Shown: positions 53,297 through 61,158 of the stretch, piece by piece
Layout: each line of letters begins with the position of its first letter
Numbering within the stretch: position 1 is the first letter of the stretch
Source of the DNA: CAVUCE01 sp963739985
GTDB taxonomy: Bacteria > Bacteroidota > Ignavibacteria > Ignavibacteriales > Ignavibacteriaceae
Assembly: GCA_963739985.1 (NCBI GenBank)
Contig: CAVUCE010000005.1
Span: 1 to 64,000 of the forward strand
Reading direction: 5' to 3'
DNA length: 64,000 bases
The notes under the pieces: generated by a model
Database searches by the model: none
What the model was told of the DNA's origin: nothing
Seen by the model: only the letters and a program-made list of their open reading frames with translations
Translations under genes and position numbers: made by a program

Positions 53297-53869
53297 TTAC
53301 AATTTTATAGCATCCCAGGCTAACAAAAATGATTGTTCTATATTTTCCCTTGTCGGTTTAAAAGTGCTGCAAAGTTTTGGATTTGATAAAGTCATCATTG
53401 GATAAAAAATAAACGCCGACAGTATATCGAAAGAAACATCTTTAATTATTTTTTGTTCTATTCCCTTTTTTAGAATATTAAATAAAGGTTCAAAGTGTTT
53501 ATCAACTTCTTTCTTGTCAATTAAATCAGAATAAGGCGAGTTTGAAAATTGTTCGGCATACTGGAAATAACTCCGGTATTTGCTTACATAATCAAATCCA
53601 TTCAGCCAAAAAGTAACTAGAATATCTCTGAAGGGTTTAGTTTCATCGTAATTTTTAAGAAGCGAAGCACTGAGTTTTCTCTTAATATCTACATAAGTTG
53701 AAGTAAGCAGATCTTCTTTATTTTTATAATAGATATAAAGTGTAGCTGGTGAAACATTTGCTTCCTTTGCAATTTTAGAAACCGAACTGGAGACGAAACC
53801 GATTTCGTTTACCAATTTTACAGTAGCCCGAATTATGCTTTCCTGTTTATTTTCATCTTTAATTCTCAT
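53297..53869 (-). CDS. TetR/AcrR-family transcriptional repressor
   Basis: A 190-residue regulator with an N-terminal TetR helix-turn-helix (about 8-55: IIRATVKLVNEIGFVSSSVS, then KIAKEANVSPATLYIYYKNKE). The C-terminal ligand-binding domain has no recognisable ligand signature. I start at the ATG at 53869, preceded by AGGGG; an upstream ATG (53890) would place the ribosome-binding site inside the coding region. Its own start is next to one copy of the operator, and a second copy lies between it and the SDR gene, so it probably represses itself and the SDR. Confidence 0.9.
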   Translation of the reverse strand: MRIKDENKQESIIRATVKLVNEIGFVSSSVSKIAKEANVSPATLYIYYKNKEDLLTSTYVDIKRKLSASLLKNYDETKPFRDILVTFWLNGFDYVSKYRSYFQYAEQFSNSPYSDLIDKKEVDKHFEPLFNILKKGIEQKIIKDVSFDILSAFIFYPMMTLSNPKLCSTFKPTRENIEQSFLLAWDAIKL

Positions 53870-53878
53870 GCCCCTAAA

Positions 53879-53898
53879 ATAAACGATCATTCATTTAT
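53879..53898. promoter_or_regulatory. Putative TetR operator in front of the tetR gene
   Basis: ATAAACGATCATTCATTTAT, 16 of 20 positions identical to 53271-53290, ends 10 bases from the TetR start codon. It is consistent with autoregulation. Confidence 0.65.
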
Positions 53899-54001
53899 TG
53901 GCAAATTAATTCTTTTTTATGTGATTTATATTTTGGAAAGGTAGCAGGATAAGAAGAAACTCAAAACTAGAAGATTTAAATATTCCGTAAATAGCCAAAA
54001 T

Positions 54002-54859
54002 TTAGTTTAATAACAAAATCTGAAATTCAGGTTTGTGTCCGGCTGAAAACTTCATACCCGGTGCAGGTAAATGAATCATATTTATTATCTTTTTAAAAAG
54101 ATCCCAACCATCACCTCTTAATGGAATTTTTGTTAAATCGTAATCCAGACTCAAAACATATTCGCGTGTAGTTACATTATCACGCCCGCTGTAGCCAAGT
54201 GCAATTTGAAGAAAATCAGGCCAGTATTTTTCTAGTTGCATTGGAAGAAGATTATTTACTTTAACAGATAAGAAATAAATGTGATAATCATAAAGATCAT
54301 TTATTTTAAAAGAATGCCTCTCAAGAGGATAATACAGACTCCACTTTGCTTCGAAATTTTTAAAGAATGGTACCTTTTCTTGAAGCATGCTATAAGCAAC
54401 TCCGCTCCAATTTGCAATAAGATCTTTCGGGTCGAATCCGTATTCGCTTAAACCATCGCCCACTTCAACAGTAAACGCATGAAAAGCTGAAACACCGGTT
54501 GCCCACCAGAACGATTGATTTTCCGGGTGTCCGCCCCAGCGCAGAATATCATAAATTGAATGAAACATAAAATAGGAAGTGTAAAAATGTCCCGCTTTAT
54601 CTATTCCAAGATGAGCGTCAAAAATTCCACGTCCCTCTTTATAAAAACGAAACGGCCTGTAATCGTTTTTCCACCAAACCGCATAAGAGTAAGCGAGAGT
54701 ACCGACAGCAATTCCGCCGGATGCATAAGTCGATAAATTATATTTTGACCAGAAAGAATGATTTATGGTTGTGTCTAAAATGGTTTCGTTATTTTGTGCG
54801 TAAGTGAAACTCAAACATGAAATTAAAAACGCGGCGATAAGATATTTCTTAAAAATCAA
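54002..54859 (-). CDS. DUF2279 family envelope protein
   Basis: A 285-residue protein with a signal peptide (about 1-21, ending TYAQ). The DUF2279 (YfiM-like) features are DAHLGIDKAGHFYTSYFM, a membrane-associated segment (WWATGVSAFHAFTVEVGDG) and DPKDLIANWSGVAYSML. Family members are periplasmic or outer-membrane-associated and have no assigned function. It overlaps the upstream DUF1207-like gene by 11 bases, so the two probably act in the same envelope process. Confidence 0.78.
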   Translation of the reverse strand: MIFKKYLIAAFLISCLSFTYAQNNETILDTTINHSFWSKYNLSTYASGGIAVGTLAYSYAVWWKNDYRPFRFYKEGRGIFDAHLGIDKAGHFYTSYFMFHSIYDILRWGGHPENQSFWWATGVSAFHAFTVEVGDGLSEYGFDPKDLIANWSGVAYSMLQEKVPFFKNFEAKWSLYYPLERHSFKINDLYDYHIYFLSVKVNNLLPMQLEKYWPDFLQIALGYSGRDNVTTREYVLSLDYDLTKIPLRGDGWDLFKKIINMIHLPAPGMKFSAGHKPEFQILLLN

Positions 54860-55706
54860 AATAAAACCCCACTAAACTTAAAGAAACATGTTTCTTATAA
54901 AATTGCCCGCGATCTTCCAAACCTGTTCTGTATGTATAAGCAAGTCTAAGTGCATTTGAATGAGATTCCAAAAACTTCAATCCGATTTGATAACTCTGTG
55001 TACTTCCCCAGCCTGCTTCCGATTTGAACTTAATATCAACAGCTCCGTATAACTTTACTCCTTCTGTTATAAGGTAATTTCCTCCTTCAGCACCAATTTG
55101 AAAATTCCATCTTTTATGATATTCCGGAATTGTATATGTATCGAATCTAAAACCTCCGTAAAAAATATAACGTGATTTATCAATATTATAAGAAATAAAT
55201 AAAGGGACATAATCTTTAGCGTAATTGATTGCCTGTATTTGCAGCGCATCTAAACCATCGTCAACTAAATGAGCACTATAGTGCCCGTAGCCTGTTCTCA
55301 AAGCAATGTTTCTTGTTAATTGAATATCAATTGGAAGATCAACGAAAAATCCGGCGGTTTGAACTTCAACTACATCCGGTTTTTTAATTAGACTTGCATA
55401 AACTGTAGCTCCAAGCCCAATTTGAATAAGATACTTTCCCCAATAAAACTGTACAATTGAATGTGAACCGCCGATAGCTCCGATAAATCTTTTTGTAAAT
55501 AAATCTTTATTTAATGAAAATTGTTCCGTAACACCATCAGCGTAGAACTTAGGGAATATTCTATCACGCGGGAAAAACTCAACTTCCTTATTGTAATTAT
55601 TCTTTTGAATAGAATTCGCTAGCGGGTTATTAGATTGCAAAACCGGTTTGAAATCTTGCGCCAACAGGGAAAATGCGGCTAAAAGTATGATTAATAATAA
55701 TTTAAT
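54849..55706 (-). CDS. DUF1207-like outer-membrane protein with non-canonical start
   Basis: A beta-rich envelope protein resembling DUF1207 (opening FFPRDRIFPKFYADG; many amphipathic strands; ends SLVGFYFDF). The first usual initiator, a TTG at 55664, would cut the signal peptide in half. Upstream in the same frame lie codons for a perfect signal sequence (KLLLIILLAAFSLLAQ) with no ATG, GTG or TTG, bounded by an in-frame TAG. The best candidate start is ATT at 55704-55706, preceded by AAAGGGT. I therefore extend the gene to 55706 (285 residues); if the TTG is correct it is 271 residues. Confidence 0.65.
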   Translation of the reverse strand: MKLLLIILLAAFSLLAQDFKPVLQSNNPLANSIQKNNYNKEVEFFPRDRIFPKFYADGVTEQFSLNKDLFTKRFIGAIGGSHSIVQFYWGKYLIQIGLGATVYASLIKKPDVVEVQTAGFFVDLPIDIQLTRNIALRTGYGHYSAHLVDDGLDALQIQAINYAKDYVPLFISYNIDKSRYIFYGGFRFDTYTIPEYHKRWNFQIGAEGGNYLITEGVKLYGAVDIKFKSEAGWGSTQSYQIGLKFLESHSNALRLAYTYRTGLEDRGQFYKKHVSLSLVGFYFDF

Positions 55707-55890
55707 AACGACCCTTTGCTTAAAATCTTTGTTAAACTAACTTAATTTTAATTAACTATCAATAAATGAAATTTGATAAAACGCCTAAGAATAAAAACAT
55801 ATACAGCCTAAAATCACAAGTTGTTTGAATTATTTTAATTTTTAACTAAGTTTGTATTATCTCTTTAGAAATAAAAAAATAATTATAGTT

Positions 55891-55959
55891 TTGAATAAGA
55901 AATTGCATCATACAAACCACCATCATCACTCATCTAATGAGGCCGGAGGATTGTATTAA
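55891..55959 (+). CDS. hisL: Histidine operon leader peptide
   Basis: A 22-codon frame starting at TTG encodes NKKLHHTNHHHHSSNEAGGLY, with six His codons, four of them in a row. It ends 25 bases before an intrinsic terminator and 70 bases before hisG. This is the arrangement of classical his attenuators: ribosome stalling at the His codons when charged His-tRNA is scarce favours an antiterminator. A possible antiterminator is GCCGG (55942-55946) pairing with CCGGC in the terminator. Confidence 0.85.
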   Translation: MNKKLHHTNHHHHSSNEAGGLY

Positions 55960-55984
55960 AAAAATAAAATAAAAGATTTTTACA

Positions 55985-56008
55985 CCCCGGCAATTGTCGG
56001 GGTTTTTT
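55985..56008 (+). terminator. his attenuator terminator
   Basis: Stem CCCCG (55985-55989) / CGGGG (55998-56002), extended by further pairs, with six T residues directly after. It precedes hisG by 20 bases. The interval 55707-55890 upstream of the leader shows no gene. Confidence 0.85.
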
Positions 56009-56028
56009 AGTTTTAAAGGAAAAGAATA

Positions 56029-56895
56029 ATGAACGGAAATTTAAAATTAGCACTACAGAAAAAAGGTAGATTAACAGAAAAGTCGTTGGAATTATTAAAA
56101 CTATGCGGTTTTGATATTGAAAATTATTCCGAACGATTATTTGTAACTGCGAGGAATTTTCCTCTGGATATTCTCTTTTTAAGGGATGATGATATTCCTG
56201 AATATGTAAAAGACGGAGTTGCAGACATTGGAATTGTAGGCGAAAATGTGGTTCTGGAAAAACAGGCCAACAATGTAGCTCTAGAAAAACTTGGTTTCGG
56301 AAAATGTACCTTAATGCTTGCCTATCCTGAAAATAAAGAATTAAAAACGCTTCAGGATGTTAACGGAAAAACCATCGCAACAACATATCCCAGAATACTT
56401 TCCAGCTTTTTACAAGAAAATAACTTAAAAGCAAAAATGATTGAGTTAAGCGGCTCTGTTGAAATAGCGCCTTCGCTGGGAGTAGCTGATTTAATTTGCG
56501 ATATAGTTTCAACGGGCAACACTTTAATGATGAACAAACTTAAAAAATCATTTAGAGTTTTTGATTCGGAAGCAGTACTGATTGCAGCAACTCAAAAATT
56601 AGAAGATGAAAAGAAAAATGAATTGCTTGAAAATCTTCTCAAAAGAATCCGTTCAGTATCGATGGCGCGAAAATCTAAATATTTAATGATGAATATTCCG
56701 AAAGATTCGTTGGAACAAATTATCGAAATTATTCCATCGTTAAAAAGTCCGACCGTTTTGCATTTAGCCGATAAAAATATGCTTGCCATTCATGCGGTTA
56801 TTCCTTCGGATAAGTTTTGGCTTATAGTTGATGATCTTAAAGCACAAGGTGCGTCGGGAATTATTTTATTACCAATTGAAAATATGATGGCATGA
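56029..56895 (+). CDS. hisG: ATP phosphoribosyltransferase (long form)
   Basis: The first, committed step of histidine synthesis. At 288 residues this is the long HisG form with a C-terminal ACT-like regulatory domain (about 215-288), so it needs no HisZ subunit and is likely feedback-inhibited by histidine. The catalytic domain has QKKGRLTEKSLELLKLCG, the YVKDGVADIGIVGENVV segment and the phosphate-binding VADLICDIVSTGNTL. It is first in the operon, behind the attenuator, and overlaps hisD by 4 bases. Confidence 0.96.
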   Translation: MNGNLKLALQKKGRLTEKSLELLKLCGFDIENYSERLFVTARNFPLDILFLRDDDIPEYVKDGVADIGIVGENVVLEKQANNVALEKLGFGKCTLMLAYPENKELKTLQDVNGKTIATTYPRILSSFLQENNLKAKMIELSGSVEIAPSLGVADLICDIVSTGNTLMMNKLKKSFRVFDSEAVLIAATQKLEDEKKNELLENLLKRIRSVSMARKSKYLMMNIPKDSLEQIIEIIPSLKSPTVLHLADKNMLAIHAVIPSDKFWLIVDDLKAQGASGIILLPIENMMA

Positions 56896-58193
56896 AAACG
56901 TACGAATATAATAAATTGACAGAAGCTGAGCTTGAAGAATTAACAAAACGTCCGGCTATAGATCTCGATAAAGTATTTAATATTGTTAAACCGATGTTAA
57001 GTGAAATCAAAAAATCGGGATTGTCTGCGGCATTAAAGTACGCAAAGCAGTTTGATAATTTTGAAGGCGAAGAAATATTAGTTTCTCAGGAAGAGTTTGA
57101 TGAAGCCGAATCAAAGCTGGATAACAAAGTAAAAAAAGCGTTGAAAACGGCTGCGGATAATATCAAAAAATTTCATATACAGCAATTTCCAAAATCTTAT
57201 TCTGTTGAAACTATGAACGGAGTAAATTGTACAAGAGAATATAGAGCAATTGAAAATGTTGGACTTTACATTCCTGGTGGTAGCGCTGTTTTACCTTCAA
57301 CAATGTTGATGCTGGCAATTCCTGCTATGATAGCCGGTTGTAAAAGAGTAGTCGCTTGCTCGCCTGCTAAAAACGGAAAGATAAATGCTCCTCTTCTTTA
57401 TGCAGCCAAACTTTGTGGAGTAAAAGATTTTTATAAACTCGGCGGCGCTCAAGCTGTTGGTTTAATGGCTTACGGCGACAAACAAATTTCAAGAGTAAAT
57501 AAAATTTTCGGACCCGGAAATCAGTTTGTAACTGCGGCAAAATTATTAGTAAGTATTGATTCTGCCGGTTGTGCTATCGATATGCCTGCCGGACCAAGCG
57601 AGGTTTTAGTAATTGCTGATGATAAAGCTAATCCGTCCTTTGTTGCCGCTGATTTACTTTCACAAGCTGAACACGGTGCCGATTCGCAAGTAGTTTTAGT
57701 AACTACATCCGCGCAAATTGCCGAATCAATTCAAACAGAAATTGAAAAACAATTAAACGAATTACCGAGAAAAGATATTGCACAAAAAGCGTTAGAAAAT
57801 TCTTTTGTTCTTCTCGTTGACAAAATTGAAAATGCAATTCAGTTCAGTAATACTTACGCGCCGGAACATCTTATTATAAATATTGAAAAAGCGGAATCTA
57901 TAGTTCCAAAAATTATAAACGCCGGATCTGTTTTTGTGGGACAATATTCCCCGGAGAGTGTTGGCGATTATGCTTCGGGAACAAACCACTCTCTACCGAC
58001 TTATGGTTATGCTAAAACTTATGGCGGCGTTACTGTCGAAATGTTTATGAAATCAATGACCATTCAAAATTTGAGCAAAGAAGGATTGTTAAATATTTCC
58101 GAAACTGTAGAAACGTTGGCGGAAGTTGAATCTCTTGATGCACATAAAAATGCAGTTATTGTTAGAAGAAAAGAGATTGAAGGAAAAAGTTAA
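56892..58193 (+). CDS. hisD: Histidinol dehydrogenase
   Basis: Catalyses the last two oxidations from histidinol to histidine. The 433-residue protein shows YIPGGSAVLPSTMLMLAIPA, the NAD-site segment IFGPGNQFVTAAK, the family signature DMPAGPSEVLVIAD, the Zn-binding QAEHGADSQ and SGTNHSLPTYG. Its start overlaps hisG by 4 bases. It is followed by a 53-base gap that contains a palindromic repeat before the GIY-YIG gene. Confidence 0.97.
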   Translation: MKTYEYNKLTEAELEELTKRPAIDLDKVFNIVKPMLSEIKKSGLSAALKYAKQFDNFEGEEILVSQEEFDEAESKLDNKVKKALKTAADNIKKFHIQQFPKSYSVETMNGVNCTREYRAIENVGLYIPGGSAVLPSTMLMLAIPAMIAGCKRVVACSPAKNGKINAPLLYAAKLCGVKDFYKLGGAQAVGLMAYGDKQISRVNKIFGPGNQFVTAAKLLVSIDSAGCAIDMPAGPSEVLVIADDKANPSFVAADLLSQAEHGADSQVVLVTTSAQIAESIQTEIEKQLNELPRKDIAQKALENSFVLLVDKIENAIQFSNTYAPEHLIINIEKAESIVPKIINAGSVFVGQYSPESVGDYASGTNHSLPTYGYAKTYGGVTVEMFMKSMTIQNLSKEGLLNISETVETLAEVESLDAHKNAVIVRRKEIEGKS

Positions 58194-58218
58194 AATTAAA
58201 ACTTTGGGTTCGGATGTC

Positions 58219-58238
58219 ATTCCCGCGTAGGCGGGAAT
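58219..58238. repeat. Palindromic repeat, left of the GIY-YIG gene
   Basis: ATTCCCGC (58219-58226), GTAG, GCGGGAAT (58231-58238): perfect 8-bp arms. It is the widespread CATTCCCGC..GCGGGAATC type. It is 9 bases before the ATG of the GIY-YIG gene. Confidence 0.85.
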
Positions 58239-58246
58239 CTTTGAGC

Positions 58247-58537
58247 ATGGATAAAAACTACTATGTATATATTGTGACTAATAAGAAATACGGTGTTTTA
58301 TATATAGGAGTAACAAATAATTTAGTAAGAAGGGTTTATGAGCACAAGCATTCAATAATTGAGGGATTTACTAAACGATATAATATAAATAAACTGGTTT
58401 ATTTTGAAGTCTACGATGAAATTGAAGAAGCAATTTTAAGAGAAAAAAGATTGAAAAAGTGGAATAGACAGTGGAAAATTAATTTAATAGAAAATGAAAA
58501 TTCAAATTGGGATGATTTATATAATCAATTAATTTAA
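58247..58537 (+). CDS. Single-domain GIY-YIG endonuclease
   Basis: A 96-residue protein consisting of a GIY-YIG nuclease domain alone: YVYIVTNKKYGVLYIGVTNN (the two motifs), then LVRRVYEHKHSIIEGFTKRY with the conserved Arg and His, and the terminal YFEVYDEIEEAILREKRLKK. An in-frame start at 58214 would translate the left palindrome (giving FPRRRES) and is an artefact; the ATG at 58247 is right. It interrupts the his operon between hisD and hisC and is flanked by two palindromic repeats. It may be a mobile gene; it has no known role in histidine synthesis. Confidence 0.85.
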   Translation: MDKNYYVYIVTNKKYGVLYIGVTNNLVRRVYEHKHSIIEGFTKRYNINKLVYFEVYDEIEEAILREKRLKKWNRQWKINLIENENSNWDDLYNQLI

Positions 58538-58569
58538 ACCATTATCAATGCTTAAAAAATAATAACAGA

Positions 58570-58587
58570 TTCCCGCATGCGCGGGAA
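58570..58587. repeat. Palindromic repeat, right of the GIY-YIG gene
   Basis: TTCCCGC (58570-58576), ATGC, GCGGGAA (58581-58587). It has the same arm sequence as the left copy and lies 16 bases before hisC. Confidence 0.85.
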
Positions 58588-58603
58588 AGACAAATTTAAA
58601 ACT

Positions 58604-59659
58604 ATGAACATAAAATCATTAGTAAGAAATAACATATTAAATCTTAAGCCTTACACATCGGCAAGAGATATCTATGATAGCAACGAAGGCGTTTTGCTTG
58701 ATGCAAATGAAAATAGCTACGGTTCAACTTTTACGGAAATAAGAGATTTAAATTTAAATCGCTATCCTGATCCGCATCAAAAAGATTTAATAAAATTAGT
58801 ATCTGATTATTATCAAATACAAAAAGAAAATCTTTTCTTCGGAGTTGGGTCGGATGAGATTATTGATTTGTTAATCAGAATATTTTGCGAACCCGGAAAA
58901 GATAAAGTAATTATTCCTGAACCTACTTACGGAATGTATAAAGTAGCAAGCGACATAAATAATGTTGAAACAATTAGTGTTTTGTTAAACGATAATTTCC
59001 AGATTGATTTTGATACAATAGAACAAAACTATTCGGATCAGGTGAAAATGATTTTTCTTTGTTCGCCGAATAATCCAACGGGAAACCTTTTGAACAAAAA
59101 TGATGTTTTAAAAGTATGTAAAACTTTTAACTCAATTGTTGTTGTTGATGAAGCATATATTGATTTTTCTATGGATGGAACTTTTGCCAGAAAAATTGAA
59201 GAATATCCAAACTTAGTTTTGTTAAGGACTTTTTCCAAAGCATGGGGTTTAGCCGGAATTAGATTAGGTTATTGTATGGCTAATCCTGAGATAATAAAAA
59301 TTTTATTTAATGTTAAAGCTCCTTATAATATTAATACGCTGTCTAGATATGCTTTAAGTGAAGCAATTAAAAATTCTTCAACAAAAGACGATTATATAAG
59401 CGGAATTTTGAAAGAAAGAGAAAGACTTAAAAATCAGCTTGAGACTTTAACGGGCGTTGAAAAAGTTTTTGATTCCGATGCAAACTATTTATTGGTAAAA
59501 GTAAAAGAGCCAAAAGAACTTTTAAAAAAACTTGCGGAGCAAAAAGTAATTATTCGCGATCGCAGCAATCAGCCCAAACTTGATGGATGTGTTAGAATTT
59601 CAATAGGAAATGAAGAGGAAAATGACCTACTTTGGGATGCTATTAGAAAGATTTTATAA
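58604..59659 (+). CDS. hisC: Histidinol-phosphate aminotransferase
   Basis: PLP enzyme that makes histidinol phosphate from imidazole-acetol phosphate. The 351-residue protein shows DANENSYG, the FFGVGSDEIIDLLIR segment, CSPNNPTGN, VVDEAYIDFS and the Schiff-base lysine K212 in RTFSKAWGLAGIRLGY. The start is the ATG at 58604; an in-frame ATG at 58577 lies inside the palindromic repeat. It carries on the operon after the GIY-YIG interruption, 21 bases before hisB. Confidence 0.96.
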   Translation: MNIKSLVRNNILNLKPYTSARDIYDSNEGVLLDANENSYGSTFTEIRDLNLNRYPDPHQKDLIKLVSDYYQIQKENLFFGVGSDEIIDLLIRIFCEPGKDKVIIPEPTYGMYKVASDINNVETISVLLNDNFQIDFDTIEQNYSDQVKMIFLCSPNNPTGNLLNKNDVLKVCKTFNSIVVVDEAYIDFSMDGTFARKIEEYPNLVLLRTFSKAWGLAGIRLGYCMANPEIIKILFNVKAPYNINTLSRYALSEAIKNSSTKDDYISGILKERERLKNQLETLTGVEKVFDSDANYLLVKVKEPKELLKKLAEQKVIIRDRSNQPKLDGCVRISIGNEEENDLLWDAIRKIL

Positions 59660-59680
59660 TTATTACTTAATCAATTTAAT

Positions 59681-60574
59681 ATGTATAAACTGAAATTAAA
59701 TAAAGAATTTTTTGATTTGAAATCACCTGCTTCAAAGGGCTTAATCAGTGGATTAAAAAAATTATCTGCATACGATTTTGTTTTTGAAATTAAAGAATCA
59801 GACAAGATAAATGAAGTAATCTTAAACTTGCTTAAGCTCGAAGGTATAGAATTAAATAATGAAGTTGAGAATGAATTTGCAAAAGTATTTTCAGTATCAT
59901 TAAAAGATAAATCTGAAAAAAATACGATTGTAGTAAAAGAAAAATCAAAAATAGATTCTTTTGAAAAAGCTGTAAATGAAGTCCTAACAAATCTGCGCAC
60001 TTCATCGCAGCATAGAAAAACAAAAGAAACTGATATTAAAATTGATCTTTCACTTGACGGCAGAGGCGAGTCAGAAATTAATACCGGGATAGGATTTTTC
60101 GATCACATGTTGGAACAAATTGCCAAGCACGCTAATATAAATCTTAAAGTAGATGTTAAAGGCGATCTTCATATAGATGAACACCATACAGTTGAAGATG
60201 TTGGAATTACTCTTGGAAATGCATTAACCGAAGCGCTTGGAAATAAAGTAGGAATAAAAAGATACGGTTATCTTCTGCCGATGGATGATGCAATTGCTAA
60301 ATGTGCTATCGATCTTGGCGGTAGAACTTATTTGAATTTTAAAGTTAAATTTGAAAGAGAAAAAGTCGGCGAGTTTCCTACAGAGTTAACGGAAGAGTTT
60401 TTCCGCGGACTTGCTGCCGGATTAAAGGCCAATATTTATATAAGATCTAAAGCAAAAAATGATCATCATAAGATTGAGGGAATATTTAAGGCTTTTGCAA
60501 AATCATTGAATGAAGCTTGCAGATTAGACGAAAGAAATGAAGGAATGTTGCCTTCAACAAAAGGGATATTATGA
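59681..60574 (+). CDS. hisB: Imidazoleglycerol-phosphate dehydratase with an unusual N-terminal extension
   Basis: The dehydratase domain (about 106-297) is complete: NTGIGFFDHML, DEHHTVED (H168, H169), VGITLGNAL, and a second metal site in KNDHHKIEGIFKAFAKSL. Its sequence is close to the C-terminal half of bifunctional (E. coli-type) HisB. The first 105 residues are neither a normal dehydratase N-terminus nor an active HAD phosphatase: there is no DxDGT motif and no Cys/His zinc loop. They may be a decayed remnant of the histidinol-phosphatase domain, or a different domain. No other histidinol phosphatase is in the operon. Confidence 0.85.
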   Translation: MYKLKLNKEFFDLKSPASKGLISGLKKLSAYDFVFEIKESDKINEVILNLLKLEGIELNNEVENEFAKVFSVSLKDKSEKNTIVVKEKSKIDSFEKAVNEVLTNLRTSSQHRKTKETDIKIDLSLDGRGESEINTGIGFFDHMLEQIAKHANINLKVDVKGDLHIDEHHTVEDVGITLGNALTEALGNKVGIKRYGYLLPMDDAIAKCAIDLGGRTYLNFKVKFEREKVGEFPTELTEEFFRGLAAGLKANIYIRSKAKNDHHKIEGIFKAFAKSLNEACRLDERNEGMLPSTKGIL

Positions 60575-61158
60575 TTGCATTAATTGATTACGGTGCCGGA
60601 AATGTTGCTTCTGTTGCAAACGCTCTTACAGAACTTAAACAAGATTATAAAATTACTAATAATGAGTTTGAAATTTGTAGAGCTGATAAGATTATTTTCC
60701 CGGGTGTTGGCGAAGCATCTTTTGCAATTAGACAATTGCACATGTATAATTTATTTACCGTGTTGAGAATAGTTAAAAAACCTATTCTCGGAATTTGTCT
60801 CGGCATGCAGTTGATGACTGATTTTTCAACTGAAGGAAATGTTACGTGTTTGGGAATTTTCCCGTGCCGTGTTGAAAAGTTCGATGATAAGAAAACTAAA
60901 GTTCCTCACATGGGCTGGAACGATATTGAAATAGTTAAAGAAAGTAAATTGTTCAGTGATATAAAAAACGGTGAGCGGTTTTATTTTGCAAACTCTTTTT
61001 ACGTTCCGCAAACTGAATTTTCAACTTCGCTCACAGAAAACGGAATTAAGTTTTCCGCTTCATTAGAAAAAGGAAATTATTACGGAGTTCAGTTTCACCC
61101 GGAAAAATCCGGTGAAGCAGGCTTAAAATTATTAAAGAATTTTATTGAATTATGTTAG
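60571..61158 (+). CDS. hisH: Imidazole glycerol phosphate synthase, glutamine amidotransferase subunit
   Basis: Supplies ammonia to HisF from glutamine. The 195-residue class I amidotransferase has the nucleophile in GICLGMQ (C76) and the His/Glu pair in QFHPEKSGE (H176, E178). The oxyanion strand is FPGVGEASFA. Its start overlaps hisB by 4 bases and its end overlaps hisA by 7 bases, so the unit is tightly coupled. Confidence 0.96.
   Translation: MIALIDYGAGNVASVANALTELKQDYKITNNEFEICRADKIIFPGVGEASFAIRQLHMYNLFTVLRIVKKPILGICLGMQLMTDFSTEGNVTCLGIFPCRVEKFDDKKTKVPHMGWNDIEIVKESKLFSDIKNGERFYFANSFYVPQTEFSTSLTENGIKFSASLEKGNYYGVQFHPEKSGEAGLKLLKNFIELC

Noticed and set aside
58214..58246. N-terminal MSFPRRRES extension of the GIY-YIG protein
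   Set aside because: This peptide is the translation of the palindromic repeat ATTCCCGC-N4-GCGGGAAT, a known artefact of repeats next to a start.
58577..58603. Nine-residue extension of HisC starting in the right palindrome
   Set aside because: The ATG lies in the hairpin loop; the ATG at 58604 gives the standard HisC start.
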